DNA of 64,000 bases from assembly GCA_936432065.2 (NCBI GenBank), contig OW386289.2:34155372-34219371 (forward strand), in the 5' to 3' direction. This document shows positions 42,917-53,970 of this stretch, piece by piece. A model generated the notes under the pieces. That model searched no databases. It was not told where the DNA came from and saw nothing but the letters and a program-made list of their open reading frames with translations. The DNA is from Rutpela maculata (Eukaryota; Arthropoda; Insecta; Coleoptera; Cerambycidae). Position numbers and translations under genes: made by a program. How positions within the stretch are numbered: position 1 is the first letter of the stretch; the number at the start of each line of letters is the position of its first letter.

Positions 42917-45900
42917 AAAACTTCGATGACCTTCCTGACCTTAATTACCTGTTTAAGGATCAAGAAGTCAACCTATCTCCCCACCGATTCACTCCATTAG
43001 AATCTATCAATCAAACCAACGACGCTTTCCCTCTGCCTCGCATTAAGATTATAATTAATAATCGAGCGGTTAACGCTTTATTGGATACAGGTTCGACAAG
43101 GAATATTATCCAACCGAAATTTTTGAACGACATTGATCAACTTACAGCTCCCCAAACTTTTGTTATGGCTTGTGGCGATGGTTTAGTAGAATCCCTCGGG
43201 ACTACGACCATAAACGTTAATGTACTAGATGTACCCTTTCAGACCACGTTTCAGGTCATTCAAAATTTAAACGAAGAGCTCATTCTGGGAGCCCCCTTTT
43301 TATATGCTCACAATGTCGTATTCGATTATCAACGTAAATGTGTCTACGTCGGCACCGAAGAGCGAATAACCGTCTTCTGGAATCAAGCGGCACATCAGGC
43401 AAGGAAGCAATGCCGGCTTCCCGAAGAACTGATCATCGAAAACGATAATTTAAAACCTCTATTCGAGGAATTTGCTGAATTGTTCACCGCGGTGCCTACC
43501 CAAGCTACCACGGTGACAACAAAACATAAAATAAAAATTAAAGATGACCGCCCGTTCAATATCAAACCCTACCCCATGTCTCCTTCTAAGAAAAAAGTTA
43601 TGTACGATCAAATTGAAGAGATGCTGAAAGCCGGGGTCATAGAACCGAGTACCGCTCAGTACAGTTCGCCTCCCATTATAATTGAAAGGCCCGGCAAGAA
43701 GCCTCGCTTCTGCATTGATTATCGTCACTTAAATGAAGTAACGGAAGACGAAGCATCCGTCTTACCAAAGATATACGAGAGTATAAAGGATCTAGGAAAC
43801 GCCAACATATTTACGGTGTTGGACCTCAAGAGCGGATATTGGCAAATCCCTCTTGAGGAGTCGTCAAAAAACTATTCTACGTTTACAACATTAGATGGAG
43901 CATCTTACCGATTTAACGTGATGCCTTTCGGATTGAAGACCGCTCCATGTACATTCCAAAAATTTATGGCAAGAGACGTATTGACCGGCTACTTGCATCA
44001 TTTCTGCAAAGTATATCTCGATGATATTATCATCTACAGCGAAAATATAGAACAGCATGTAAACCATCTGAGAGCCGTCTTTGAACGCCTGCGTTTGCAT
44101 AATTTAAAGGTGTCACCGGAAAAATGTGTGGTAGCCACGTCAAGCATAACCTATCTCGGGCATCAAATAAATGCCAACACCACTCAACCATTAGAAAAAC
44201 ACATATTACAGATACAAAATTATCCGGCCCCTACGACAAGGCGCCAGCTTCAGAGTTTCCTTGGTCTATGTAATTGGGTACGTGAATATATCCCTAATGT
44301 TGCAATAATTACAAAGCCCTTGACCCGACTACTCTCGAAAGACTGGCGCTTCAAGTGGAATCCGGAAGCCCAAGAAGCTTTTATTTTACTAAAAGAAGTA
44401 TTGAATAAACCTCTAGGACTGCACCGGCCAGATTTCAATAAAATGTTCATACTGCAGACGGACGCATCCTTAATAGGATTATCTGCAGTATTATATCAAT
44501 TGGGGGATAATGACCAGAAGCACATCGTCTCTTATGCTAGTAATACGTTATCTCCGACGGAGAGAAAATACCATATTAATGAATTGGAATGTTTGAGCGT
44601 CGTTAATTATATAAGAAAATACAAAATATATTTGGCAGACCGTCCATTTATAGTCAAAACCGACAATCGAGCTTTACTATGGTTAAATAAGCATAAGGAC
44701 GAGAAAACGAAATTTACTCGTTGGTCATTATTACTTCAGGAATACAGCTTCACCATAGAACATTGTCCCGGCAAGGAAAATATATTGGCTGACTATCTTA
44801 GCAGGAATCCTCAAGGCCCAAACGTCGAAGCAGACGACGAAGAGGAGAGAATGTACCCACCAAAATTCTCGTACAAGGAACGAATATCAGTGATTACCAC
44901 ATTGGAATTAAACGATCAGGTCAGAGAAGCGCAAACGCACTCCAGAGATATCCAAGACCAAATTGAACGATGGAATACTCTAGTGCGACAAGCAGATAAA
45001 ACCGAGGCAGAGGTGAAATTCGTCAATACAAGACAAGTGATAGGCGGCACACTTTGGACGAGAGGCGAAAATGTTATAGAAAAATTATACGTACCAAAAC
45101 GTATGGTCATGAGAGTAATATCTCATTTTCACGACCGACCGGAAGTAGGTCACCCCGGCCGCGATGAAACTGTTAGAATCATCTCGGGCCGCTATTATTT
45201 TAATAATTTGTCGAGACTAGTTAACAAATATTTAAATGAGTGCATTATTTGTAATTCCGTAAAAAGCAGACAGTCACAACCGAAGGCTCCTCTCAGAAGC
45301 CATGCTCCATCGCATCCGTTCGAAGTTCTAAGCGTCGATGTAATCGGACCGCTTCAGCGAACCAAAGATGCAGATAACCGATATATATTAATGGTAGAGG
45401 ATGTATTTAGTAAGTGGGTCGAAGCCAAGGCGTTCACCCAAGTCAGTGGAAAAACAATAGCACAATTTATCGAAGAGGAACTAGTGGCGAGATATGGCGT
45501 TCCGAGGGTCATCATTTCCGACCAGGGAGGCCACTTCAATTCCGGCTTTTACGATACGTTCTGTACACGTAACAATATTGAAAGATTCTTCACAGCAGCT
45601 TACCACCAACAGGCTAATCCAATAGAAAGGAGGGTGCAAGAAGCTAAGAAGATCTTAAAAACCTTATTATATGGTTCACCCAACGACGAGTGGGATCGAC
45701 ATGTTAGTCAGATGGCATATATCTTGAGAACAAGAAAAAACGCCGCTACGGGGCATACGCCCAGTTTCGTAGTGCTCGGCTATGAATTACCGCAGATTGG
45801 TGATTGGAATATGTTCGCTTATAGACAAGAACGTCGTAATCAAGCGGACGTTCCCCGCCTTGAAAGAGTCAAAGAGATTCGTAAAAATCAAACAAATTAC

Positions 45901-46380
45901 CAATGGCGTTACGCGCCCAAAGTGGCGGTAACGCCGGTCGTATATAAAGTGGGAGATATGGTAATGACTAAAAGGATCAGGAAGGATCATACCTTCACAC
46001 CGTCGTGGAGTGGGCCACACAAGGTTTTAAAGAGATTGTCCAATGAAGTTTACCTCATTCACAAGGGGGTAACTTCGACGAGATTACATGTCGATGCCAT
46101 CAGGCCGGCACCTAAGGGAGACCCCGATGTTGAATTGGAATTGTCTGAAGAATCAGAAGATAGTCCGGATGAAATTCATCTTAGTGACGACGCTTCCTCA
46201 TCAGACAATGAGATCGCGCCCAGGTCAGAGCGACGTAGCGATACCACACTAGTTCAAATCAATGTTCCCGCAAGTGCTCAAGATGAGCCGGATGTAATAA
46301 GTCGAGATCCCGAAGATGCTCGAGATGAGCCAGATATAGAAGAGTCACCTCTAGATATTTCTGAGGTCGACCACGGCTAA
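42913..46380 (+). CDS. pol: Pol polyprotein (protease, RT, RNase H, integrase)
   Basis: About 1155 codons after the frameshift, all open. Order: aspartic protease with ALLDTGSTRN at 43075-43104; reverse transcriptase with the catalytic YLDD at 44014-44025; RNase H with QTDAS, LEC and TDNRALLWL; integrase with an HHCC zinc domain (GHPGRDET, NECIICNSVK), catalytic Asp at 45337 and 45520 and Glu at 45625 (34 residues apart, as in the 'ANPxER' group), and a C-terminal SGPHKV block. No chromodomain is seen; it ends in an acidic Ser/Glu/Asp-rich tail. Protease-RT-RNase H-integrase order places it in Ty3/gypsy. The lack of an ATG near the protease fits expression as a Gag-Pol fusion. All key residues look present. 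Confidence 0.95.
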   Translation, partial: LKNFDDLPDLNYLFKDQEVNLSPHRFTPLESINQTNDAFPLPRIKIIINNRAVNALLDTGSTRNIIQPKFLNDIDQLTAPQTFVMACGDGLVESLGTTTINVNVLDVPFQTTFQVIQNLNEELILGAPFLYAHNVVFDYQRKCVYVGTEERITVFWNQAAHQARKQCRLPEELIIENDNLKPLFEEFAELFTAVPTQATTVTTKHKIKIKDDRPFNIKPYPMSPSKKKVMYDQIEEMLKAGVIEPSTAQYSSPPIIIERPGKKPRFCIDYRHLNEVTEDEASVLPKIYESIKDLGNANIFTVLDLKSGYWQIPLEESSKNYSTFTTLDGASYRFNVMPFGLKTAPCTFQKFMARDVLTGYLHHFCKVYLDDIIIYSENIEQHVNHLRAVFERLRLHNLKVSPEKCVVATSSITYLGHQINANTTQPLEKHILQIQNYPAPTTRRQLQSFLGLCNWVREYIPNVAIITKPLTRLLSKDWRFKWNPEAQEAFILLKEVLNKPLGLHRPDFNKMFILQTDASLIGLSAVLYQLGDNDQKHIVSYASNTLSPTERKYHINELECLSVVNYIRKYKIYLADRPFIVKTDNRALLWLNKHKDEKTKFTRWSLLLQEYSFTIEHCPGKENILADYLSRNPQGPNVEADDEEERMYPPKFSYKERISVITTLELNDQVREAQTHSRDIQDQIERWNTLVRQADKTEAEVKFVNTRQVIGGTLWTRGENVIEKLYVPKRMVMRVISHFHDRPEVGHPGRDETVRIISGRYYFNNLSRLVNKYLNECIICNSVKSRQSQPKAPLRSHAPSHPFEVLSVDVIGPLQRTKDADNRYILMVEDVFSKWVEAKAFTQVSGKTIAQFIEEELVARYGVPRVIISDQGGHFNSGFYDTFCTRNNIERFFTAAYHQQANPIERRVQEAKKILKTLLYGSPNDEWDRHVSQMAYILRTRKNAATGHTPSFVVLGYELPQIGDWNMFAYRQERRNQADVPRLERVKEIRKNQTNYQWRYAPKVAVTPVVYKVGDMVMTKRIRKDHTFTPSWSGPHKVLKRLSNEVYLIHKGVTSTRLHVDAIRPAPKGDPDVELELSEESEDSPDEIHLSDDASSSDNEIAPRSERRSDTTLVQINVPASAQDEPDVISRDPEDARDEPDIEESPLDISEVDHG

Positions 46381-47656
46381 TAGCCGTTTTCGCTTTTTTT
46401 ATATTTTTTCTCAAAATTCTAAGTGGCGATTTTGACCTATATGCGGTCGAATCGAAAATTTAAAGTCTACTCCATGAGCAGACATGGAAAGACGGCGAAC
46501 CCGACGCAAGAGCGCGATCCGGTAAGCCTAGCTTCTCAAGAGCGAGAGCCGCCAAGTTCGAGTAATGGACGTAGGCATAAGTACGAATCAGTACGAGTTT
46601 CGGAAGCTGTTTTTCTTATGCAAGAAGACAACTTCTATTTTAATCATTTTAAGTCAACAAAATTAACGTATACCCCAAATGGAAACTACGAGTTTCAGAA
46701 GCCGTTCTTCGCTCAAGAAGACGCTTCGATTTTTTTTTTTATACTTTTTTCACAAGTCGTGATGACCGCACGAGTATCGTAAGCCGATTTAATCTACCTT
46801 ACGAAGTAGAAACTACGAGACGAGTTTCAGAAGCCGTTCTTCGCTCAAGAAGACGCTTAAATTTTTTTTTTTATATTTTTTTCACAAAGTCGTGATGACC
46901 GCACGAGTATCGTAAGCCGATTTAATCTACCTTACGAAGTAGAAACTACGAGACGAGTTTCAGAAGCCGTTCTTCGCTCAAGAAGACGCTTCAATTTTTT
47001 TTTTATATTTTTTTCACAAAGTAGTGATGACCGCACGAGTATCGTAAGCCGATTCAATCTACCTTACGAAGAACCAATTTCTAACCATTATAAGTTAACA
47101 AAATTCATGTAGAAAAATATTTCATTAAAAACAACACATTGTGTTTGTTAGTCGACGCGTCCCAGTCGACGACTTGCTAAAAAGTCAATCTAGTTGCAGA
47201 ACTGCATTTTCCATGTGCAGAAATGGAAAGATGACCCAGCCTGTCGCAAGGGCGCGGCATGGTGAAGTCTGGAACTCAAAGGCGAGGACCGTCCAAGCTG
47301 CGGCATGGAGATATAGACAGACTCTTCTAGAAAGGGCCGAAGTTAAGCAAGAGCGAGACCAGGGCGAAAAAGCGAGTGCAACGAATTAGTGAGAGTGGAC
47401 GCTAATCAAAATTGTGCTACGCTTCGCACCTCGACGCGGGTGTAATTAAGTTGATAAAAATGTTGTATCAACTTGGCGTATTGTTTAAAAAATGTATTTA
47501 TTTTTAAGTTAGATAGGCGAATCAGCCGTCTGCCCCAATTAAGGCCGTTATTTTTTTAAAAACATCTGTACATAGGTCAGACCGTCAAATGAAGGCATAC
47601 AGACATACAAGTGAATATGGAAATTAAAGGCGATCGATGAGTAGAAAAGATTCAAC
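46381..47656 (+). other. 3' non-coding region of the retrotransposon
   Basis: No env-like gene: the small open frames (46423-46782, 47141-47389) lack signal peptide, membrane segment or known similarity. It includes the 132-bp tandem repeats. Confidence 0.7.
46589..47085 (+). repeat. 132-bp tandem repeats in the 3' region
   Basis: CGAGTTTCAGAAGCCGTTCT, GCTCAAGAAGACGCTT, a T-tract, GTGATGACCGCACGAGTATC and GATTTAATCTACCTTACGAA recur with starts at 46689, 46821 and 46954. A diverged earlier copy starts near 46589. Confidence 0.9.
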
Positions 47657-47669
47657 CAAAGGAGGGGAG
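47657..47669 (+). promoter_or_regulatory. Polypurine tract
   Basis: The purine run AAAGGAGGGGAG directly precedes the 3' LTR and would prime plus-strand synthesis. Confidence 0.85.
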
Positions 47670-49693
47670 TGTTGTAGAACTCTCCAAAATCGTCCTAAGT
47701 TGAAGACATAATCAAAATTCGACTTAGGCAAAAATTTCATTTAAAGACATTTTTGGGAGTCTGCAGAGGCGCAGATCAGTCCACAAGGACCGTTTTGGGT
47801 TCTATAAGGCGTTGGAAATGACCAGGCGAAAATTCGAAGAAACACCGAATTTTCACTTAGGAAAAATGTTTTTGGTTCAGAATATCAGAGTAGAAGTATA
47901 TAATGACAAAGATTTATGAATAGTATACTTTTTCAAAGGTATCATAAATTGGACTTTGAAAAATAATATTTTTGGAAGGGCGTCAAAATTTGGCCCAGGA
48001 ATCGATTTATCGAAAGTACGCCAAAGTTTCACTTGCAGACTAATTTTTCAAAACTGCGTTGAAATTTGGCTTGAAAATTAATTTTTCAAAAGTACGCCAA
48101 AATTTCACCCGCAGATTAACTTTTCAAAAGTACCTTGAAATTTGGCTTGAAAATCAATTTTTCAAAAGTACGCCAAAATTTCACCCGCGGATTAACTTTT
48201 CAAAAGTACCTTGAAATTTGGCTTGAAAATCGATTTTTCAAAAGTACGCCAAAATTTCACCCGCAGATTAGTTTTTCAAAAGTACCTTGAAATTTGGCTC
48301 GAAAATCGATTTTTCAAAAGTACGCTAAAATTGGTCTTTAAATGGATTTTTCAAAAGTACCACAAAGTCAGTTTAAAAAGTACCACGAAAATATACTTTA
48401 AATTATTTTTTATTTTTTATTCCTCAACCAAAGACATTGACCTTTGAGGTACGGTCATTGAAAGCCCAATTCTAAAATATGAGCATAAAATTTTAACGAT
48501 GCACTGCATCCGAAAGGCAAAAAAGAAGATTTTGTCAAAGCCGGCGTAGTGCCGATAAGCAAAAATTGATAAAAATCAATGCACATGTACAAGGCCGGTT
48601 TCTCGCATAGAAAGAGTTTGGATTGACCCAGCGGCTCGCAATTTGGTCGAGCGCGTTGAGTGGTCCAGACAAAGCGATGGTAGAAAAGCCAATAACGGGG
48701 CTTTTCAAATGACAAAGTTATAGAGGAAAACGCCTTGTGCATAAAAATCAAAAAATTCAATTTTGCCTAATAGTCGCTCGAAGGTGAGACGCTGCCAAAT
48801 CGATATTATTAATCGACTGTGATAAGGGTTAGTAAGTCGTGGACTGATCGAACGCCACTCAACTTATGCAGTAATAAGTCCTCTGAATGTGTTTGAGTAC
48901 GTGAATTTCCACGATACAAGAACTTTAAAGCTAGGTAGTCTCTAGCGAAACTAAATTCATTTAGTAAAACTTTTTTAAGTTAATTTCAGTCAGCCTTAAT
49001 TATTCATTTACCCAGAGTCTGAAATGATTCTAAAAGCTCGCATTTTGATTCTGAGAAGGTACGTATGAATCTTTTCTACCTAATCGATCGTTAGCGCGAG
49101 CGCTCTCGCTTGTATGGTCTGAAAGTCACTACCTTGATTGGGGAAGGCACGATTCTTTCTTGAGAATTTTGTATAACCAATTCTGTTAAATAAACGGATT
49201 CTTTGAACTAATGTTTCTTAATTGATCTTGAGGCCTGTTGACGGTCTATAATCCCTGGAACTTTCGTATAGAAAACCGGATGTGTCGAGTTAATTCGCAT
49301 TAACGTTCGACCTTCTGGTTGTTGTACGGAGGTTCGATAGGGATTTTTTTATGCGTTTTTTGAGAAATATATTCCGTTATTAATGGACCAAAACGCGATT
49401 TTCGCGTACCAAAACTAATCCCTCCGCAGAGAAATTCTTCGGTTGGGATTTTTTTATGCAAAAATTCAGGAAATTAAGAGGTGCCTAAACCCCTAACGAG
49501 GGAATTCGGGTCCAGAGAGAGCGTAGTTTCCGATCTGTGGTAGTGCAGCCTTGGTCCCGCTTTTCGGCTACCGAAGTCATCTTATCTCGAACCCGCCTGG
49601 GAGGTAGAAGAACGGGGTAATACGCGACTGGCGCCCCCTGAGAAATAAATTGGTGTCGCGTCATTTTGACGCCCGGTGGTGCGTTCTTCTACA
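47670..49693 (+). repeat. 3' LTR
   Basis: Same length (2024 bp) as the 5' LTR and no difference found at the positions compared. Holds the second copy of the 76-bp array (about 47987-48372). Confidence 0.95.
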
Positions 49694-50067
49694 TGCCCAC
49701 CATGGGAGTAGTACCATTGGGTAGTGACGACCGCTACCATGGAAACTATTTTGACATATAACATATTTTCGGTAAGTCGAATTTCAAAAAAAAAAAAAAA
49801 AAACTAATACAGCTAATCATTTCGTAACTAAGCGAGTGCCCACCATGGGAGTGGTACTCTAAGGTACTGGTAACCGTGGTAAGCATTTCCACAGCAACTG
49901 CTTCTTTGTAGATCATTTCCACTATTCTGGACTACCTAACTTCACAACTAAGCGAGTGCCCACCATGGGAGTAGTACCATTGGGTAGTGGTAACTATGAC
50001 GACCGTTACCATGGAAACCATTTTGACATAACGCATTTCCAGTAAGTCAAACTTCAGCCGAGGAAAG

Positions 50068-51574
50068 TACACAGGCTACATTAAGATATCTGATGAAGTG
50101 CATAAGTTAAGGAAATTCAAAGTATTGCTGTCATTGATTGATCTGGCAACTAAACGTCCTTTTAAATTATATTGTGTGGTGCTCAAAAACCCAGTGTTGG
50201 ATTTTTAACATTCAAAAACTATGAAACTAAGACAAAGTGATCTGAAGTGAGTGAACGCATAAGTCCAAATGGGCGTTGAAACTGTCAAATTGTAGCTATA
50301 AATGTTCTTTGAATTATGTAATTACAATGTTATTACTTAGATACTTCGTACCTATAAGTGTATAATATAATCATTTATTTTTTTTATTGCAATATAGATT
50401 TTTCTTTGTATCTCCTGTTAAGTTTCTTGTTGATTCTTTTTACGAGTACTAATGGAACATATGGAACCTTGGATAATAAAGAATTTGATATTTAGTAAGT
50501 ATATTTTGTTTTACTTTCAGTTAGATGCAAAGATGCATGTATATATAAGTTCAACATAATCGACTATTTCAATTCACTGCTAACAACAATAATACGAGTG
50601 ATAAATAAAAAAGTGAATATACGTGTTTAATAAAATAAAATAAATATTTCACAATTGACCTACCTACATGAAATAATAAAATACATGTTAAACATATTAT
50701 ATAACAATAAGACACGATAAGAAAAAGTTCTTGCACAAATTACAATGGTTTGTATAGTTCAATCTATAGTATATCATAGGTACACTGGAAGAAATTGTGT
50801 ACATCTGTTTACATATTCAAGTAGTTCACAGTACTTCAGTCCTTCATCTTTAATTTATATGGTATTTTTCATAAAATTCCTAACAGTTAACCGTTCGACC
50901 ATAGCCACCGTTTACTGCTAAAAATTGAAAGAAAAGACTGGGTAGTGAACAAATTTTGTCTAGACTAGTAACACAGTCACAATGAGTACTGAAGGATCAT
51001 CTGGATCAGTAATAGTCCAAGTAGTTGATGGCTTTTGTTGAAGATGGTAAGTCGAGTGGTAAGTTAAGAATTCATAACCTGAAAAATGAATTTGTATGTT
51101 AGCAATTACTCATTAAGCAACATTTAATTAGGAAAGCATATATTGAAAAAAAAAAAGGTTGATCATCAACAACGAATACTTACCTTTGCAAAAAGCTTTT
51201 ATCCTGTAAATTTCTTTGAGAGTACTTCTTTCACCCAACCACAAATAGCTTCAAGATTTCTGAATGCCTTGAACTCATCCTTTTATCTATGTATTACTCA
51301 CAAAACCAAGTAATGTGAAATATTATGAAATACACCAATATTTGTACTGAAGTCATCATTTCTCAAAATATAAAGGATTTAATTCGATGACACCAACTTT
51401 TTCCATGTACCTAACCTCTACATTATAAGACGATTTTGTAAAATATAAACTTATCTCCATATTAACGAACAAAATTCACCACACGAAATAATTAAGGATA
51501 GTTGTGGATGTTAAATAATCCAAAATTAAGTTTCAAAATATCACAAAAACGGCAAAACATACTTTAAAACAACA
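50068..51574. other. Interior of the 36777-51742 element, gene unclear
   Basis: AT-rich. On the minus strand about 51190-51285 reads KDEFKAFRNLEAICGWVKEV before a stop and a GTAAGT donor, a possible coding scrap, too short to name. Nothing else recognised. Confidence 0.35.
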
Positions 51575-51742
51575 CGTTCAATCGGTACGTCACTCGATGA
51601 CAGCTGTTTGTTTTCCTAAGGAACCAGAATCTGTGACGTCGGCGCACGCGACCTATATTCTAGTAGATACCTTTTACAGAATTCAAATATTGGATTTGGT
51701 TATCGAGAAAATGGCGCCGGGAATTTTAAGTGGGACACCCTG
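51575..51742 (-). repeat. Right terminal inverted repeat of the 36777-51742 element
   Basis: Complement of 36777-36863 plus 37489-37555. It preserves the uninterrupted version of the site into which the 36864-37488 MITE jumped. Confidence 0.85.
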
Positions 51743-51744
51743 TA

Positions 51745-52069
51745 TATTGATGATCTAAGTCTAATCATGCCAATATATTATAAGAAGCCTTCCTTACGAG
51801 ACATTCTAGTATCTCTACCTAGAGGATACTCCATTATAATCAAACATTTGTTAGATTTCAAAGCCACAAAGAAAATAGGTATAAAATTTCACTTTCGACT
51901 GATTAAATCCCTCTAAAAATTGTAGAACTTTTTTCATTCTCTTTAAAACTCATCAGTTCGAAACAAAATTACGCTTCAAAAATAATAAGAAAATATTTTC
52001 ATGTAAAAAACAGGAAAGCATTTATTTACTTTTTAATATATTGGCATGATCAGACTGGCCGCGTTAAGT
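51745..52069. other. Unassigned DNA
   Basis: No gene or repeat recognised. Confidence 0.4.
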
Positions 52070-52074
52070 GCAAT

Positions 52075-52600
52075 AAATATGTATTTCCACAAAACGCTAA
52101 AGTGTCGATTGCAACAAACACCAGTCGAAAGACTTATTCCTACTCAAAGAAGCTCTCGTGCCAGCCACTCCACACCATTTGCAGACTGCAGTATCGAGCT
52201 GTTGGCTCTCGTCAGTGCAAGGTAAGTCTGAAATGATTGGAACGAAACCCTCGAATCACTCTTGGTACATGACGAGATTTATAAAACCACGACATGTAAC
52301 AAATCTAGCGGCTGATTGCCATTCCAGTCGAAGTAGTAGTAGCCCTGACATGGGCATAGTAAGTTGGTATGCTTTTAGTGGGCAGAACATTTACTAGTGT
52401 AATATTCTGTGCAATTCCTCTATACATTTCCTTAAATATATAAGGAATAAACGAGCCAACAGCTCGAAACTGCAGCCTACAAGTGCTGTGAAGTGGCTGG
52501 CAGGATAGCTCTTTTAAGTAAAAATAAATCTTACGGGTGGTGTTTGCAATCGAAACTTTAGCGTTTTGTGGCAATACATGGTTATTGCACTTACCGCGGC
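52075..52600. repeat. Palindromic MITE-like element
   Basis: TTTCCACAAAACGCTAAAGT and complementary ACTTTAGCGTTTTGTGG, then CGATTGCAACAAACACC, CCAGCCACT.CACA, CGAGCTGTTGGCTC mirrored toward 52460. A nested stem (TACATTTCCTTAAATATA at 52424; complement near 52683-52703) suggests a second, overlapping palindrome extending to about 52710. Confidence 0.75.
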
Positions 52601-53124
52601 CAGGCTTGTAATTCGTAATCCAGCGCTCGGCGGACCATTAGTCCGGAGAATAGCTGTTAGTTGCAGTTCGGTTTTTTTATTCCTTATATATTTAAGGAAA
52701 TGTATAGAGGAGTTCGACAGAAACTTTGAGATCTATTTTAACAAAAACAAAACCGCTAAACCATAAGCAAAACTCAAAAACTGCAGTATTTCGTGTGAAT
52801 GAAACAAATATTGTATAGATTGTTCAGTGTAAGCGGATGAACACAAGAATTACATTAGGTTAAGAAGAATGAAATTCAGATGTCGAACATTTGCAAACAC
52901 GCATGGAAAAACGAACATAGAATAAACTGGGGCTCGGCAATAGTACCTAATCATCAAAATTAAAACCTATCTAATTATAATCGAATATGAAATTCGACGA
53001 AAAATACAAATGGCAAGATCTTATGATATCTGTAAATATAATGAAGCGCACAAAGATCGGACTTGCTTCTGACCTAGTTTTCTTCATCTTTCTTTACGTC
53101 TTTAAAACATGGACCGTTAAGGAG

Positions 53125-53470
53125 GCAGGTAGACGATGCATCGATGCTTTCGAGATGTAGGTCTGGAGACGTTTGTTACGAATTCCCTGGACAGCCCATC
53201 GTACCAACACGCCGATTTTCCAAGATCGCTACCCCCCCCCCCCCCCAAAAAAAAACGACTCTCCGGCATCGTATTCTCCCGAATCCTCATTTTTTGGTCA
53301 CATTAACCGGAGAGAGGACAATATAGAACGGTTGATAGTTCAAAAAAATCAGGTGGCAAAAGGCGTTGGGCTGTTATCAACAAAGAGCTGATACGAAAAA
53401 GCTTTGGCGAGGCTGTGCCCTCTAACAGGTAACCGCGACAGATGGCGGGATGCTGTCAGACAGTTCATAC
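53125..53470 (+). pseudogene. RTE-type non-LTR retrotransposon, 3' fragment
   Basis: Translated pieces read CIDAFEM, WRRLLRIPWTAHRTN, then after a frame change FFGHINRREDNIERLIVQ, and a final RQMAG-like piece. These match the C-terminal tail common to RTE-group reverse transcriptases in insects. A C16A9 homopolymer (53231-53255) and frame shifts lie inside. No catalytic part remains. Confidence 0.65.
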
Positions 53471-53742
53471 ACCAAAAAAAGGCCAACTAAAATAATTCAT
53501 GGGTCACAAAACATCCGCTTTGACGTTATGAATAAGAAGAATCATAATCGTCAAATGTGCACTTGCCCATTTTACGTTCTGCATGATATACCGATCTACT
53601 TTCTGCTCGTACGTGTTCAGTAATGTGCCATTACGGTTGTGTCTCTCGGTTAGATATCCTGCTTTATTTGCTCTTTGCCTTTAATTACTTACACTATTTT
53701 CTTGATTTTAACTTGGTGATTATAAAAGAGGAAATAGATAAT

Positions 53743-53970
53743 CTAGAAAAAGGTCAACTTCGGAGATAAAATGTCGCACGGTGCCAAGTCTGGAGAGTAC
53801 GGTGGTACATTTGGTGTGGTAACATGGGGAAATTGCCTCTCGAGTTGCATTCCAGGGACGAGACACAAACTTGGCAGCAATGAATGCATGTCCAAATGCT
53901 TCGTCAAAAGGTCTTGGCTAGAGCTGTAAAAATGCGACGCTATCGTTTCAGATATATCCTTAAATAACAT
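53743..53970 (-). pseudogene. mariner transposase fragment
   Basis: On the minus strand the frame ends in PPYSPDLAPCDILSPKLTFF, the signature around the third catalytic Asp of mariner (usually YSPDLAPCDYFLFPKLK), with a short internal deletion. The upstream part is not clearly mariner. Too short to be active. Confidence 0.65.

Larger units (their letters stand above)
39628..49693 (+). mobile_element. Complete Ty3/gypsy LTR retrotransposon
   Basis: Two 2024-bp direct LTRs (39628-41651 and 47670-49693) beginning TGTTGTAG and ending CTACA, with TGCC duplicated on both sides (39624-39627 and 49694-49697). Primer site, gag, pol and polypurine tract are all present in order. The two LTRs match wherever I compared them at a constant offset of 8042, and the coding frames are open, so the insertion is recent and the copy may be functional. 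The interrupted host sequence GAGTGCCCACCATGGG can be read from other copies of the same module (for example 38242-38260). Confidence 0.95.
38144..50059. mobile_element. Palindromic element with 8-bp target duplication
   Basis: Ends GGGTGAAGTTTGACTTAC and GTAAGTCAAACTTCAGCC are inverted, with GAGGAAAG on both flanks (38136-38143 and 50060-50067). The body consists of repeated and inverted modules containing TTTCCATGGTAACGGTCGTC, TACCCAATGGTACTACTCCC, GGGCACTCGCTTAGTT and GTACTCCAGAT.AGTGGAAATG. Without the LTR retrotransposon it is about 1.85 kb. No real gene; the similar open frames on opposite strands near 38880-39037 are a by-product of the palindrome. Confidence 0.8.
36777..51742 (+). mobile_element. 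TA-flanked TIR element with THAP relic, invaded
   Basis: Ends CAGGGTGTCCCACTTAAAA (36777) and TTTTAAGTGGGACACCCTG (51742) are inverted and flanked by TA. The repeats go on with ACGCCATTTTCTC, CTATCTACTAGAAT, then (after an insertion on the left) TATAGGTCGTGTGCG, TGACGTC and CCTTAGGAAAACAAAC, mirrored at 51590-51730. With the 36864-37488 and 38144-50059 insertions removed about 2.4 kb remains. A THAP relic is inside. Confidence 0.75.

Noticed and set aside
43459..46020. Antisense open frames within pol
   Set aside because: They are shadows of the long pol frame on the other strand.
46423..47389. Possible env gene after pol
   Set aside because: The frames are short, interrupted by tandem repeats, and lack signal peptide, cleavage site and membrane anchor.
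51190..51290. Minus-strand coding scrap with a donor site
   Set aside because: Fewer than 30 codons before a stop and no partner exon found; mentioned only as a possible trace.
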